Assembly: GCA_021770925.1 (NCBI GenBank)
Contig: JAETPY010000003.1
Span: 1 to 64,000 of the forward strand
Direction: 5' to 3'
DNA length: 64,000 nucleotides
Origin: Erysipelotrichaceae bacterium
Lineage (GTDB): Bacteria > Bacillota_I > Bacilli_A > Erysipelotrichales > Coprobacillaceae
Both the position numbers and the translations under genes were made by a program. The notes beneath the pieces are model-generated. The model had not been told where the DNA came from. It did no database searches and saw only the letters and a list, made by a program, of their open reading frames with translations. Positions 17,844 to 27,043 of the stretch are shown piece after piece. The first letter of the stretch is position 1; every line of letters begins with the position of its first letter.

Positions 17844-18665
17844 ATGAAAGAAAAGAGAATTATTGTTTATGATGAGCAGTTAAAGATCGAGGCTTATCAG
17901 TTTAAAGGAATAATACAAAAATTTCCTAACCATTTTCATGATTATTATGTAATTGGTTTTATCGAAAAAGGGAACCGGATTTTATCTTGTAAAAACAATG
18001 AGTATGTTTTAAAAACAGGAGATATATTATTATTAAATCCTTTAGATAATCATACTTGTTATAGCGAAGATGGAGAGACTTTAGATTATCGCTGTTTAAA
18101 TATCAGTAAAGCAGTAATGAAAAAAATAGTTGAAGAAATATTTACAATCGATTATTTACCCGAATTTAATGATCCTGTTATCTTTTCAAGCGATTTAGTA
18201 GAAGCTTTAAAATTATTACATGAAATGATTATGAAAAAAGAAACGGAATTTTTTAAAGAAGAACTGTTCTATCTTTTATTAGAACAGCTGATTAAAGAAT
18301 ATGCTATTTTAGCATCAAATAAAAAATTAGAATTTAAAGAACCAATAAAAAAAGTAAAACAATTTTTAGATGATAACTATGAAAAACAAATATCATTAAA
18401 TGAATTGAGTGAACTTTCAGGAATGAACAAATATACACTAATTCGTAATTTTACTCATGAAATGCAAACAACTCCTTATCAATACCTAGAAACAATTAGA
18501 ATTAATCATGCTAAAGAGCTATTAGAAACAGGTATTAATTTAACTGAAGCAGCAATGCTTTCGGGATTTAGTGATCAAAGTCTTTTTACACGATTTTTTA
18601 AAAAGTTAATTGGTTTAACTCCAAAACAATATCAAAACATTTTTAGTGGTGGTAATCATGAATAA
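17844..18665 (+). CDS. AraC-family transcriptional regulator
   Basis: About 273 aa. The N-terminal cupin-like sensor includes H-F-H-D-Y-Y-V-I-G and L-L-L-N-P-L-D-N-H. The C-terminal double HTH (about residues 170-268) includes L-S-G-M-N-K-Y-T-L-I-R-N-F, T-P-Y-Q-Y-L and the second-helix signature S-G-F-S-D-Q-S-L-F-T-R-F-F-K-K-L-I-G-L-T-P. Several in-frame ATGs cluster at 17832-17844; GGTGA at 17834-17838 favours 17844. It overlaps the DMT transporter gene by 8 nt, so the regulator probably controls that exporter. The ligand is unknown. Confidence 0.88.
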   Translation: MKEKRIIVYDEQLKIEAYQFKGIIQKFPNHFHDYYVIGFIEKGNRILSCKNNEYVLKTGDILLLNPLDNHTCYSEDGETLDYRCLNISKAVMKKIVEEIFTIDYLPEFNDPVIFSSDLVEALKLLHEMIMKKETEFFKEELFYLLLEQLIKEYAILASNKKLEFKEPIKKVKQFLDDNYEKQISLNELSELSGMNKYTLIRNFTHEMQTTPYQYLETIRINHAKELLETGINLTEAAMLSGFSDQSLFTRFFKKLIGLTPKQYQNIFSGGNHE

Positions 18666-19701
18666 AAATTTAAAAGGACATTTATCGGCTTTGATAACTA
18701 TTTTTATTTGGGGAACAACTTTTATTTCGACAAAGATATTATTAGTAGATTTTAAACCAATAGAAATTCTTTTTTTCAGGTTTCTGATAGGATTATTAAT
18801 GCTTATTATCATATATCCTAAAAAGATACCAAGGACAACTAAAAAGCAGGAAATTACTTTTGCTTTAGCTGGTTTAACAGGAATTACATTATATTATTTG
18901 TTAGAAAATATTGCTTTAACTTATTCTTTAGCGTCTAATGTTGGGGTAATTATTTCCATAGCACCTTTTTTTACTGCTGTTTTATCATGTTATATTTTAA
19001 AAGAGGAAAAGCTGAGTCGTAATTTTTTTCTTGGTTTCATTGCAGCTATAATAGGAATTTCATTAATTAGTTTTAATACCAGTACTAATTTTAAACTAAA
19101 TCCGTTAGGTGATTTTTTAGCTTTATTAGCAGCAATAATTTGGTCAGTTTATTCTATTTTGATTAAAAAAATAAGTGAATATGGTTTTAATACGATTCAA
19201 GTAACCAGGCGAATATTTATGTATGGAATTGTTTTTATGTTATTTACATTGATTCCATTTGATTTTACATTGGATTTGAAAAGATTTTCTAATCCTGTTT
19301 ATTTAGGAAATTTTATCTTTCTAGGAATTGGGGCTTCAGCAATATGTTTTATAACTTGGAACTGGGCAGTTAAAATTCTTGGGGTTATAAAAACTAGTAT
19401 TTATATTTATATCGTACCTGTAGTTACAGTAGTAACATCGGTTGTTGTTTTGAATGAACATATTACAATGATAGCTTTTGTTGGAACAATATTGACTTTA
19501 ATTGGATTATTTTTATCACAAAGTAAAGAGGATAAAAAATGCATAATGATTGTTGATGGAACCTTGTCACTTGGCTTAATTGTAAATACAATAGCAGTTT
19601 TAGCTGCAACATTGGCTAAACTAGATAGAACAATCATAGGTGGAGATGTATATGATTTAGAAAATAATGAGTATCATGGTATTGTAACATTCCAATTTTA
19701 A
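18658..19701 (+). CDS. DMT/EamA-family transporter with fused DUF2000 fragment
   Basis: 348 aa. Residues 1 to about 290 are a normal ten-helix EamA permease (two EamA repeats, first helix I-F-I-W-G-T-T-F-I). After about residue 292 the frame runs straight into a different sequence, C-I-M-I-V-D-G-T-L-S-L-G-L-I-V-N-T-I-A-V-L-A, the N-terminus of a DUF2000-type protein, and stops at a frameshift. The fusion looks secondary, caused by an indel near the A-run at 19534-19539. Substrate of the permease is unknown; family members export amino acids or metabolites. ATG 18658 follows GGTGGT. Confidence 0.8.
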   Translation: MNKNLKGHLSALITIFIWGTTFISTKILLVDFKPIEILFFRFLIGLLMLIIIYPKKIPRTTKKQEITFALAGLTGITLYYLLENIALTYSLASNVGVIISIAPFFTAVLSCYILKEEKLSRNFFLGFIAAIIGISLISFNTSTNFKLNPLGDFLALLAAIIWSVYSILIKKISEYGFNTIQVTRRIFMYGIVFMLFTLIPFDFTLDLKRFSNPVYLGNFIFLGIGASAICFITWNWAVKILGVIKTSIYIYIVPVVTVVTSVVVLNEHITMIAFVGTILTLIGLFLSQSKEDKKCIMIVDGTLSLGLIVNTIAVLAATLAKLDRTIIGGDVYDLENNEYHGIVTFQF

Positions 19702-19911
19702 AAGGGAAAGAAGAGCTGATTAGAAAAAGCAAATAATTATAATAATGAAATATCAGCTATTGATTTTAGTGATTTAGCTCAAAGTTGTTATAGTTATCCT
19801 GAATATATTTCCAAGACGAAAGTAACAAGTGAAGCAAAGTTAAATTATTCAGATATTGTTTACACGGCAATAAATAATAAGTTAACAAGTAATTTACTTT
19901 TGCTAAAATAG
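19534..19911 (+). pseudogene. DUF2000-family gene relic
   Basis: Starts as the in-frame tail of the permease gene, shifts frame near 19692 (P-I-L-K-G-K-E-E-L-I-R-K) and again near 19735 (N-N-E-I-S-A-I-D-F-S-D-L-A-Q-S), ending at TAG 19909-19911. Joined, the three parts follow the DUF2000 pattern (V-D-x-T-L-x-L-G-L-I-x-N-T opening, central G-x-D-V-x-D). Probably once an independent downstream gene. It fills the gap to 19965. Confidence 0.6.
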
Positions 19912-19965
19912 AAAAAAAGTTATCTTTATTTTTAGATGAGTTATCCTATATATAGGAGGATTAAA

Positions 19966-20688
19966 ATGGAGAAGATTGAATTAGATGTACATACACATAC
20001 TTTAGCTAGTGGTCATGCTTATTCAACTATTAGCGAAATGGTAAATGAAGCTAAAAATAAACGGTTAAAATTACTTGGGATTGTTGAACATGATCAAGGC
20101 ATTCCAGGTACATGTAATCCGATATATTTTAAAAATCTTGGAGTTGTACCAAGAGAAATCAATGGAATAAAATTATTATTAGGTATTGAAATTAATATTC
20201 TTGATTATGATGGTAAATTAAGTATTGATGATGATTTATATAAGTATGTTGATTATTGTATGGCGGGAATTCATTTACAATGTTATCATGCGGGAACAAT
20301 TGAGCAAAATACAAAAGCAATAATTGAAACGATTAAAAATCCTTATATTAGTGTAATTGTTCATCCTGATGATGGAAATTGTCCTCTTGATTATCAGAAA
20401 ATTGTTTTGGCGGCTAAAAAATATCATACTTTATTAGAGGTTAATAATAATGCATTACGCAGTTCATCAAGACTAAATTCGCGTAATAATGTAATTGAGA
20501 TGCTTAAGTTATGTAAAGAATATCAAGTTAAGATTATTTTAGGTAGTGATGCTCATATTCATTTTGATATTATTAATTATGATCAAATTGAAAGTATTTT
20601 ACAGGAAATTGCTTTTCCTAAAGAATTAATTGTTAATTATGATATAAATAGTTTTTTAGAATATATTAAAGATAGTAAAAACAAGTGA
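19966..20688 (+). CDS. PHP-domain phosphatase (YcdX-like)
   Basis: About 240 aa. Metal-binding PHP motifs: D-V-H-T-H-T near the N-terminus, V-E-H-D in the second, I-H-L-Q-C-Y-H and V-I-V-H-P-D-D-G further on, and G-S-D-A-H-I-H at the C-terminus. Such trinuclear-metal phosphatases act on small phospho-compounds; substrate not predictable. ATG 19966 follows AGGAGGA by 5 nt; an in-frame ATG at 19936 has no SD. Confidence 0.85.
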   Translation: MEKIELDVHTHTLASGHAYSTISEMVNEAKNKRLKLLGIVEHDQGIPGTCNPIYFKNLGVVPREINGIKLLLGIEINILDYDGKLSIDDDLYKYVDYCMAGIHLQCYHAGTIEQNTKAIIETIKNPYISVIVHPDDGNCPLDYQKIVLAAKKYHTLLEVNNNALRSSSRLNSRNNVIEMLKLCKEYQVKIILGSDAHIHFDIINYDQIESILQEIAFPKELIVNYDINSFLEYIKDSKNK

Positions 20689-20712
20689 GATTTAAATTCT
20701 CACTTGTTTAAT
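20679..20712 (+). terminator. Intrinsic terminator after PHP gene
   Basis: AACAAGTGAGA / TCTCACTTGTT stem overlapping the stop codon, followed by a T-rich tract. Confidence 0.8.
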
Positions 20713-20766
20713 TTATTAAATTTATATTAAACTGTTTAATTCACATCAATCAATTCTTTTATTTAT

Positions 20767-20807
20767 AAGACCCAGCCTTAGTGGGCCACCAATATAATTG
20801 GGGGTCT
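20767..20807 (-). other. Structured element at the 3' end of the small membrane ORF
   Basis: AGACCC (20767-20772) pairs with GGGTCT (20802-20807), enclosing a second dyad around CCAATATAATTGG. It spans the last codons and stop of the minus-strand ORF 20778-21029, and could be a terminator or the pairing region of an antisense RNA. Confidence 0.4.
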
Positions 20808-21029
20808 ACGTTTCATATTTAGTCGATAATTCTTTTTTTCATTGATTTTAAGAATTAATGGAGTAATCTTAATATGAATTAAATTAATAAAATTCTTTTT
20901 TGGATAAATAAATTTATCTTCGATTGTATTGCTTTCATTCATTAATAAGCTATATATACTTAGTAATGTTTCACTTAAAACTAATAATGTATACAACATT
21001 AATACTGTAATTACATACATTTCATTCAT
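20778..21029 (-). CDS. Small membrane protein, possible toxin-like peptide
   Basis: 83 codons, with a good SD (GAAAGGAG) 6 nt before the ATG. One hydrophobic helix lies near the N-terminus (V-I-T-V-L-M-L-Y-T-L-L-V-L), then a basic C-terminal half ending R-R-P-P-I-I-L-V-A-H. Size, topology and the structured 3' end recall holin-like/type I toxin peptides, but no family motif is certain. The C-terminal codons overlap the RNA structure at 20767-20807, so the true product could be shorter if the RNA is processed. No adjacent partner gene. Confidence 0.5.
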   Translation of the reverse strand: MNEMYVITVLMLYTLLVLSETLLSIYSLLMNESNTIEDKFIYPKKNFINLIHIKITPLILKINEKKNYRLNMKRRPPIILVAH

Positions 21030-21301
21030 ATTATCAACTCCTTTCTTCTAATCCTTTCCTCACTATTATAATAACATATATGCCATGAAAATGAAAGCGT
21101 TTCCAGATAAAAAATATTGATTTTTTCAATAAAAATTTATCTAGAAACAATATTTTAACGAATATTAAAAAATATATTATCAATCAAAGAATAAGCAGGT
21201 AGACTAGACTTTTATTGCAGCAAATATGTGAGGCTGTTATAATGTGGATACGAAGAAATAAGTATATTGTAAAATTGAAATTTATGAAGGAGACTTGTAT
21301 C

Positions 21302-21637
21302 ATGAATATTGGGTTTTGGATGTGCGTAGCTTTAGGTGTTTTATTTATGATTATAGGTTTGCCATTTGTTATATTTAAAGAAAAAGCGGCTAAATTTGTT
21401 TCTGGATTTAATACTTTATCTAAAGAAAAACAAAGATTGTATGACAAAGCTTATATTTCGCGAGATATGAGAAATCAGTGTTTTATTTGGGCTGTAATCA
21501 TGTTTATTGGGGCAGTACTGTCTTATTTTGTAACACCATATATGGCTATTCCTGCGTTCATTATTTGGTTAGTTGTATTCTTTAAACAGATCTATTTAGA
21601 TGTGGATAAAGCATTTGAAAAATATCTAATTAAATAA
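21302..21637 (+). CDS. DUF3784-family small membrane protein
   Basis: About 111 aa, two N- and C-side transmembrane regions (about residues 3-25 and 57-95) and the family core F-V-S-G-F-N-T-L-S-K-E-K-Q-R-L-Y-D-K between them. Function unknown; common in gut Firmicutes. ATG 21302 is supported by AAGGAGA at 21287-21293; the frame is open further upstream but without an SD. Confidence 0.75.
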   Translation: MNIGFWMCVALGVLFMIIGLPFVIFKEKAAKFVSGFNTLSKEKQRLYDKAYISRDMRNQCFIWAVIMFIGAVLSYFVTPYMAIPAFIIWLVVFFKQIYLDVDKAFEKYLIK

Positions 21638-22283
21638 ATTGGAATTTATAAAAATACTTGATGGATTTTCAAAAAATAGTGAATATTGATATAAGCAAAA
21701 TAGAATTCAATATTGTGTTTATATTTGAATATAAGTTGAGTAGCGCTGTATTATCTCCTTTCAGGGGAGGAATGATAGCGTTGTTATTATACTTTATAGT
21801 ATATACTGAAATGATATGTTTTTATTTTGAGCTTTAGTTTTTTATGAATTATAAAAGAATAGGTTATAATGAGTTCAATGAATAAAAAGGTGAAACAACA
21901 ATTTATTGGTTTAAAATAATATTAATGTGAAATAAATTGTTTATTTAAGAAGAACTGATGGCATTAATAAAAATGTTAGTACTGCTTTATAGTAGAAAAT
22001 TTATATTCTAATTAGATGGGATATATCATGGATGAGTATAGCAAAAAATCATTATGCAAAAGTTATAATAAAAGATGTTTTTGTTGTTTTTTTCTGGGGA
22101 ATGTTTTTATCTTTGTATAAAGGATCAAGTTCTAGTTTGACATTTTAATTTTTAGAATTATATCAAGGGTTGGTTGTGTTAAAATGGGTAAGTATTATTA
22201 AAAATATTATGCTTATGTAAATAATCTTAAATTATATAAAAATGTATTAAAATAAAAACATTAGATAAAATAACAATAAATTA
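21638..22283 (+). other. Non-coding, AT-rich gap with decayed sequence
   Basis: No convincing intact gene. It holds an imperfect hairpin at 21743-21784 (AGCGCT with AGCGTT outside; CTCC with GGAG inside) and a 38-codon frame at 22032-22148 (starts M-S-I-A-K-N-H-Y-A-K, hydrophobic middle) with no clear SD, best read as a fragment of a membrane protein. Confidence 0.4.
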
Positions 22284-22312
22284 TTGACACTAATAAAAAA
22301 TAGTTATATGAT
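22284..22312 (+). promoter_or_regulatory. Sigma-A promoter of the trp operon
   Basis: TTGACA (22284-22289), exactly 17 nt, TATGAT (22307-22312). Transcription would start about 22319, just ahead of the T-box leader. Confidence 0.8.
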
Positions 22313-22344
22313 TTTTATAAGAAAACCGATGAAGTGGAGATAAA

Positions 22345-22583
22345 AATAGATCGTGCACTTACAGAGAGCTTGGATGGTGGAAACAAGCAGAACGCAGCCT
22401 ATTAAATGGACCACGGAGGGCAAAGTGAAAAGCAGCAGCTTAGTATTCTTTGACGTGAGACTTACGTAAGTAGTCATAGATGTGATAGCATCTACTAAGG
22501 GCACGAGTGTATCGTGAAACAAGGTGGCACCGCGGAATTTATCCGTCCTTGACAGAATTAATTTCTGTCGGGACGGTTTTTTA
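22345..22583 (+). ncRNA. T-box leader (tRNA-Trp) of the trp operon
   Basis: The T-box sequence AAGGTGGCACCGCGG is at 22521-22535, and a terminator CCGTCC...GGGACGG with TTTTTT at 22543-22582. Stem I carries the AG-bulge/GGTGGAAAC region, and the specifier is most likely TGG at 22407-22409 (in A-A-A-TGG-A-C-C), the Trp codon, matching the downstream genes. Uncharged tRNA-Trp would pair with the TGGC bulge and stabilise the antiterminator, turning on trpEGDCFBA. Confidence 0.93.
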
Positions 22584-22604
22584 TTTAAGAAGGGGGAAAT
22601 AGAA

Positions 22605-24068
22605 ATGTATTATCCAACATTAGATCAAGTAAAAGAAATTGTAAAGGATGAAAAATATGATTTGGTTCCTGTCTGCAAAGAAATTTATGGTGACAGCATT
22701 ACACCGATTGAAGTTATGCGAATTTTAAAAAATTATAGTAAGCACTGTTATATGTTAGAAAGTGTGGATGATACAAAACGTTGGGGTCGCTATACTTTTA
22801 TAGGATATAAGCCAAAAAGTGAAATAACTTGTTTAAATAATGTTATGAATGTTGATGGTAAAGAGTTTAAAGTTGATCATCCAGGAATATATATAAAAGA
22901 ATTATTAAAACATTATCGAAGTCCTAAAATTACTGGTTTACCAACTTTTACAGGTGGTTTAGTAGGTTACTTTGCTTATGATTATTTTAAATATAGCGAA
23001 CCAGTATTAAATTTGAAAAATGATGATAAAGAAGGATTTAATGATGTTGATTTAATGTTATTTGATCAAGTTATCTGTTTTGATAATTATAAGCAGAAGA
23101 TTATTTTGATTGTAAATGTCAAAGTTAAAGATCTTGATGATAGTTATCAAAAAGCTGTTTTTAAGCTTGATGAACTTCATGAATTAATTACAAAAGGAAT
23201 AAAGGCAGGAGTTGAGCCGCTAAAGTTAAAGGGACAATTTAATCCTTTATTTAGTCAAGATGAGTATTGTTTGATGGTAAATAAAGCCAAGCAATATATT
23301 AAAGAAGGAGATATTTTTCAAATTGTTTTATCAAATCATTTGGAGGCAGAGGCTTCTGGTAGTTTATTTGACACATATCGAGTTTTAAGAACTATGAATC
23401 CTTCTCCTTATATGTTTTATTTTTCTAGTAATAATCAGGAGATTGCGGGAGCATCACCAGAAACTTTAGTAAAGCTTGAAGATAAAACTTTATATACTTA
23501 TCCTTTAGCGGGGACACGACCAAGAGGTAAAGATGAAAGTGAAGATAGACGATTGGAAGCTGAGTTATTAGCAGACCAAAAAGAACTGGCTGAACATAAT
23601 ATGCTGGTAGATTTAGGAAGGAATGATATTGGCCGGATTGCAAAGTTTGGTAGTGTTAGTGTAGAAAAATATTTGGAAATCTTAAGATTTTCACATGTTA
23701 TGCACATTGGTTCTACGGTATCTGGAACGATTTTAGATAATTTAGAAGCTATTGATGCTATCGATGCTTTACTTCCAGCAGGTACTTTATCAGGAGCACC
23801 CAAGATTAGGGCTTGTCAAATTATTAATGAATTAGAAAATGATCGTCGTGGTATCTATGGTGGAGCTGTTGGATACATTGATTTTACTGGAAATTTAGAT
23901 ACTTGTATTGCCATTCGTTTGGCTTATAAAAAGAATAATAAAGTTCATGTTCGCAGTGGTGCTGGAATCGTATATGATAGTGTACCGGAAAATGAATATC
24001 AGGAATGCTTAAATAAGGCAAAAGCTGTTATTAAAGCATTAATGATAGCAGATGGAGGAATAGAATAA
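22605..24068 (+). CDS. trpE: Anthranilate synthase component I
   Basis: 487 aa. Makes anthranilate from chorismate with ammonia supplied by TrpG. Feedback-site motif M-L-E-S near the N-terminus (the L-L-E-S of other TrpE). The chorismate-binding domain has G-A-S-P-E-T-L, T-Y-P-L-A-G-T-R-P-R-G, L-V-D-L-G-R-N-D-I-G and P-A-G-T-L-S-G-A-P-K. ATG 22605 follows AGGGGG; the frame extends up into the T-box, which is not coding. The stop codon overlaps the trpG start (TAATG). Confidence 0.96.
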   Translation: MYYPTLDQVKEIVKDEKYDLVPVCKEIYGDSITPIEVMRILKNYSKHCYMLESVDDTKRWGRYTFIGYKPKSEITCLNNVMNVDGKEFKVDHPGIYIKELLKHYRSPKITGLPTFTGGLVGYFAYDYFKYSEPVLNLKNDDKEGFNDVDLMLFDQVICFDNYKQKIILIVNVKVKDLDDSYQKAVFKLDELHELITKGIKAGVEPLKLKGQFNPLFSQDEYCLMVNKAKQYIKEGDIFQIVLSNHLEAEASGSLFDTYRVLRTMNPSPYMFYFSSNNQEIAGASPETLVKLEDKTLYTYPLAGTRPRGKDESEDRRLEAELLADQKELAEHNMLVDLGRNDIGRIAKFGSVSVEKYLEILRFSHVMHIGSTVSGTILDNLEAIDAIDALLPAGTLSGAPKIRACQIINELENDRRGIYGGAVGYIDFTGNLDTCIAIRLAYKKNNKVHVRSGAGIVYDSVPENEYQECLNKAKAVIKALMIADGGIE

Positions 24069-24643
24069 TGATATTATTAATTGATAATTATGATAGTTTT
24101 GCTTATAATCTGTATCAATTAATCGGATCAATTAATGAAAAAATTAGAGTAATTCGTAATGATGAAATGACAGTTGATCAGATTGAAAGATTGAATCCAG
24201 ATGCAATTATTATTTCTCCAGGGCCAGGAAAACCGAGTGAAGCTGGCAATATAGAACGAGTAGTCAAATATTTTTATAATAAAAAACCAATCTTGGGCGT
24301 ATGTTTAGGACATCAGGCTATTTGTGAGGCTTTTGGTAGTACAATTACTTATGCTAAAGAATTAATGCATGGCAAAAGTTCGATAATCGAGGTAACTGAT
24401 GATGAGATTTTTAAGGGGGTTGAAAAAAATACAAGAGTTGCAAGATATCATTCTTTAGCAGTAAAAAAAGATACTTTAGCTAAAGAATTAAAAATTATTG
24501 CATTAGGTGATGATGATGAGGTTATGGCAGTTAGACATCAGGATTATCCAGTTTATGGATTTCAGTTTCATCCAGAATCAATTTTAACTAGCCAGGGTAA
24601 ATTAATGATAAAAAATTTCTTGGGGGTAAATGAAAATGATTAA
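24068..24643 (+). CDS. trpG: Anthranilate synthase component II (glutamine amidotransferase)
   Basis: 191-aa class I GATase that hydrolyses glutamine and channels ammonia to TrpE. Motifs: D-N-Y-D-S-F-A-Y-N at the start, S-P-G-P-G-K-P, the nucleophile in G-V-C-L-G-H-Q, and the catalytic His-Glu in F-Q-F-H-P-E-S. It stands alone rather than fused to trpD. Overlaps trpE by 1 nt and trpD by 8 nt. Confidence 0.95.
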   Translation: MILLIDNYDSFAYNLYQLIGSINEKIRVIRNDEMTVDQIERLNPDAIIISPGPGKPSEAGNIERVVKYFYNKKPILGVCLGHQAICEAFGSTITYAKELMHGKSSIIEVTDDEIFKGVEKNTRVARYHSLAVKKDTLAKELKIIALGDDDEVMAVRHQDYPVYGFQFHPESILTSQGKLMIKNFLGVNEND

Positions 24644-25667
24644 AGAAGCGATTATTAAATTATCAAAAAAAGTTGATTTAACTAAAGAAGAAGCTTATGA
24701 ATGTATGAATGAAATTATGAATGGTGAAGCTAGTGAAATTCAGATGAGTAGTTATTTAACGGCTTTAAGTTTAAAAGGAGAAACGATTGAGGAAATTACG
24801 GGAAGTGCTGCGGGAATGCGTGAACACTGTATAAAGTTATTAAATGATGAGGATGTTTTAGAAATCGTTGGAACTGGTGGAGATGGTTCTAATTCATTCA
24901 ATATTTCAACAACATCATCAATTGTAATTGCTGCTAGCGGCATAAAAGTAGCTAAACATGGTAATCGAGCAGCTAGCTCTAAATGTGGAGCTGCTGATGT
25001 TTTAGAAAAATTAGGTGTAAAAATTGATGTATCTCCTAAAAAAAGTGCTACAATATTGAACAAGATTAATATCTGCTTCTTATTTGCCCAAAATTACCAT
25101 ATTGCGATGAGATATGTTGCGCCAGTAAGACGAGAGTTAGGAATTAGAACAGTATTTAATATTCTAGGGCCTTTGACTAATCCAGCGGGAGCTAGTAAAC
25201 AGGTAATGGGTGTGTATGATGAGACATTAGTCGAACCATTGGCTAAAGTTTTAAGCAATTTAGGTGTAAAACGGGCTATGGTAGTATATGGACAGGATTG
25301 TTTAGATGAGATTTCCCTTTCTGCTCCAACTAGTGTTTGTGAAGTAAAAGATGGTACGTATACAAGTTATACGATTACACCAGAACAGTTTGGATTTAAA
25401 CGTTGTACAAAAGAGGATCTAGCTGGTGGTGATCCTGAATATAATGCTAAGATCACTCGTGAAATCTTTGATGGTAAAAAGGGTCCTAAGCGTGATGCCG
25501 TATTATTAAATGCAGGAGCTGCTATTTATATTGCTGGATGTAGTGAAACAATACAAGAAGGGATTGATTTAGCAGCAAAAATAATTGATGAGGGAAAAGC
25601 TTTAGCTAAACTCGAACAGTTCATAGAAGAAACTAATAGACAAAGGAGTTATGAAAATGATTATTGA
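24636..25667 (+). CDS. trpD: Anthranilate phosphoribosyltransferase
   Basis: 343 aa. Transfers phosphoribosyl from PRPP to anthranilate. Characteristic [14 protein letters not shown] loop (PRPP site), [18 protein letters not shown] and R[18 protein letters not shown]. ATG 24636 is preferred over 24630 because GGGGGT ends 8 nt before it. Confidence 0.95.
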   Translation: MIKEAIIKLSKKVDLTKEEAYECMNEIMNGEASEIQMSSYLTALSLKGETIEEITGSAAGMREHCIKLLNDEDVLEIVGTGGDGSNSFNISTTSSIVIAASGIKVAKHGNRAASSKCGAADVLEKLGVKIDVSPKKSATILNKINICFLFAQNYHIAMRYVAPVRRELGIRTVFNILGPLTNPAGASKQVMGVYDETLVEPLAKVLSNLGVKRAMVVYGQDCLDEISLSAPTSVCEVKDGTYTSYTITPEQFGFKRCTKEDLAGGDPEYNAKITREIFDGKKGPKRDAVLLNAGAAIYIAGCSETIQEGIDLAAKIIDEGKALAKLEQFIEETNRQRSYENDY

Positions 25668-26457
25668 TGATATTGTTGAAAGAACTAAAGAAAGAGTTGC
25701 TGAAAATAAGAAAAGAAATTCAATTGATAAATTAGCAAAACTTGCTTTTGATAAACCGATTAGTAAAGAATATCCTTTTGAAAAAGCTTTACGTAAACCA
25801 GGAATGTCTTATATTATGGAAGTGAAAAGGGCATCACCTTCAAAAGGCGTAATCACACAAAATTTTGATTATAAGACAATTGCTAAAGAATATGAAGAGA
25901 TTGGAGCAGCAGCTGTTTCTGTTTTGACAGAACCTGACTTTTTTAAAGGGGATGATGATTTTTTAGCTGAAATCGCAAAAATTGTTAAAATACCAGTTTT
26001 AAGAAAAGATTTTGTTGTTGATGAATATATGATTTATGAAGCTAAATTATTAGGTGCTGATGCAGTATTGTTGATATGCAGTGTCTTAGATGAAATAACT
26101 TTAATGCGTTGTTTAAATTTGGCTGAGCGCTTAGGTATGAGTGCTTTAGTTGAAGCTCATAGTTCAATGCAGGTAAAAAAAGCATTAAGAGTAGGAGCTA
26201 AGATCATAGGTGTTAATAATCGTGATTTAAGAAATTTTCAGGTAGATATGAAAAATAGTATTGAACTACGTTCAATGGTACCTAATGATATTGTTTTTGT
26301 TTCTGAAAGCGGCATTAAAACATATGATGATATCAAGGTTTTAGAAGAAAATGAAGTTGATGCGGTTTTAGTTGGAGAATTGCTGATGCGTAGTCATGAT
26401 AAACGAAAGACTTTTGAAATTTTGCGGGGATTAAGAAAACCAGATCATGAAAATTAA
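25657..26457 (+). CDS. trpC: Indole-3-glycerol phosphate synthase
   Basis: 266-aa (beta/alpha)8 enzyme closing the indole ring of CdRP. Active-site segments: [16 protein letters not shown]-x-F-F-K-G, [23 protein letters not shown] and V-S-E-S-G-I. ATG 25657 is chosen (AAGGAG 8 nt upstream) over 25651. Overlaps trpD and trpF. Confidence 0.95.
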   Translation: MIIDDIVERTKERVAENKKRNSIDKLAKLAFDKPISKEYPFEKALRKPGMSYIMEVKRASPSKGVITQNFDYKTIAKEYEEIGAAAVSVLTEPDFFKGDDDFLAEIAKIVKIPVLRKDFVVDEYMIYEAKLLGADAVLLICSVLDEITLMRCLNLAERLGMSALVEAHSSMQVKKALRVGAKIIGVNNRDLRNFQVDMKNSIELRSMVPNDIVFVSESGIKTYDDIKVLEENEVDAVLVGELLMRSHDKRKTFEILRGLRKPDHEN

Positions 26458-27043
26458 GATTTGTGGGTTGTTTCGAAGTGATGATATTGATTATGTAAAT
26501 GAAGCTAAACCTGACTATGCTGGATTTGTTTTTGCAAAAAGTAATCGGCAGATAAATTTTGATCAGGCACAACAGTTAAAATCAAAGTTAGATAAACAAA
26601 TAAAAGCAGTAGGTGTTTTTGTTGATAGTCCAATTGAAAATATCGTAGAATTAGTGAATAAAGAAATAATTGAAATAGTTCAGCTTCATGGCAGTGAAAA
26701 TAATATATATATAAAACAGTTAAAACAATTTATTGATGTTCCTATTATCAAAGCAATTAAAGTTAACTGCTCTAGTGATTTAGATAATCTAAATTATAAT
26801 GCTGATTATTATTTATTAGATAATAAAATTAGTGGTAGTGGTGAAAGCTTTGACTGGTCGTTGATCAAACAATTAGACAAGCCCTTTTTTCTAGCAGGAG
26901 GAATTGGTTTAACTAATTTAAACGACGCTTTAAAAATAAAATGTTTTAGTTTGGATGTCAGCAGTGGAGTGGAAACTAATGGCATTAAAGATCGTAATAA
27001 AATTATCGAAATAGTAAGGAGAGTTAGAAATGGCGACAGGTAG
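26447..27043 (+). CDS. trpF: Phosphoribosylanthranilate isomerase
   Basis: 198 aa. Amadori rearrangement of PRA to CdRP. It begins K-I-K-I-C-G-L with the catalytic Cys, then [24 protein letters not shown], and ends with F-F-L-A-G-G-I-G-L and D-V-S-S-G-V-E (catalytic Asp region and phosphate loop). Overlaps trpC by 11 nt and trpB by 14 nt. Confidence 0.95.
   Translation: MKIKICGLFRSDDIDYVNEAKPDYAGFVFAKSNRQINFDQAQQLKSKLDKQIKAVGVFVDSPIENIVELVNKEIIEIVQLHGSENNIYIKQLKQFIDVPIIKAIKVNCSSDLDNLNYNADYYLLDNKISGSGESFDWSLIKQLDKPFFLAGGIGLTNLNDALKIKCFSLDVSSGVETNGIKDRNKIIEIVRRVRNGDR

Noticed and set aside
22524-22604. Upstream extension of trpE into the leader
   Set aside because: The stretch is the T-box and terminator; ATG 22605 has the SD.
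23425-25063. Minus-strand open frames of 70-100 codons inside trpE and trpD
   Set aside because: Antisense shadows of strongly conserved enzymes.
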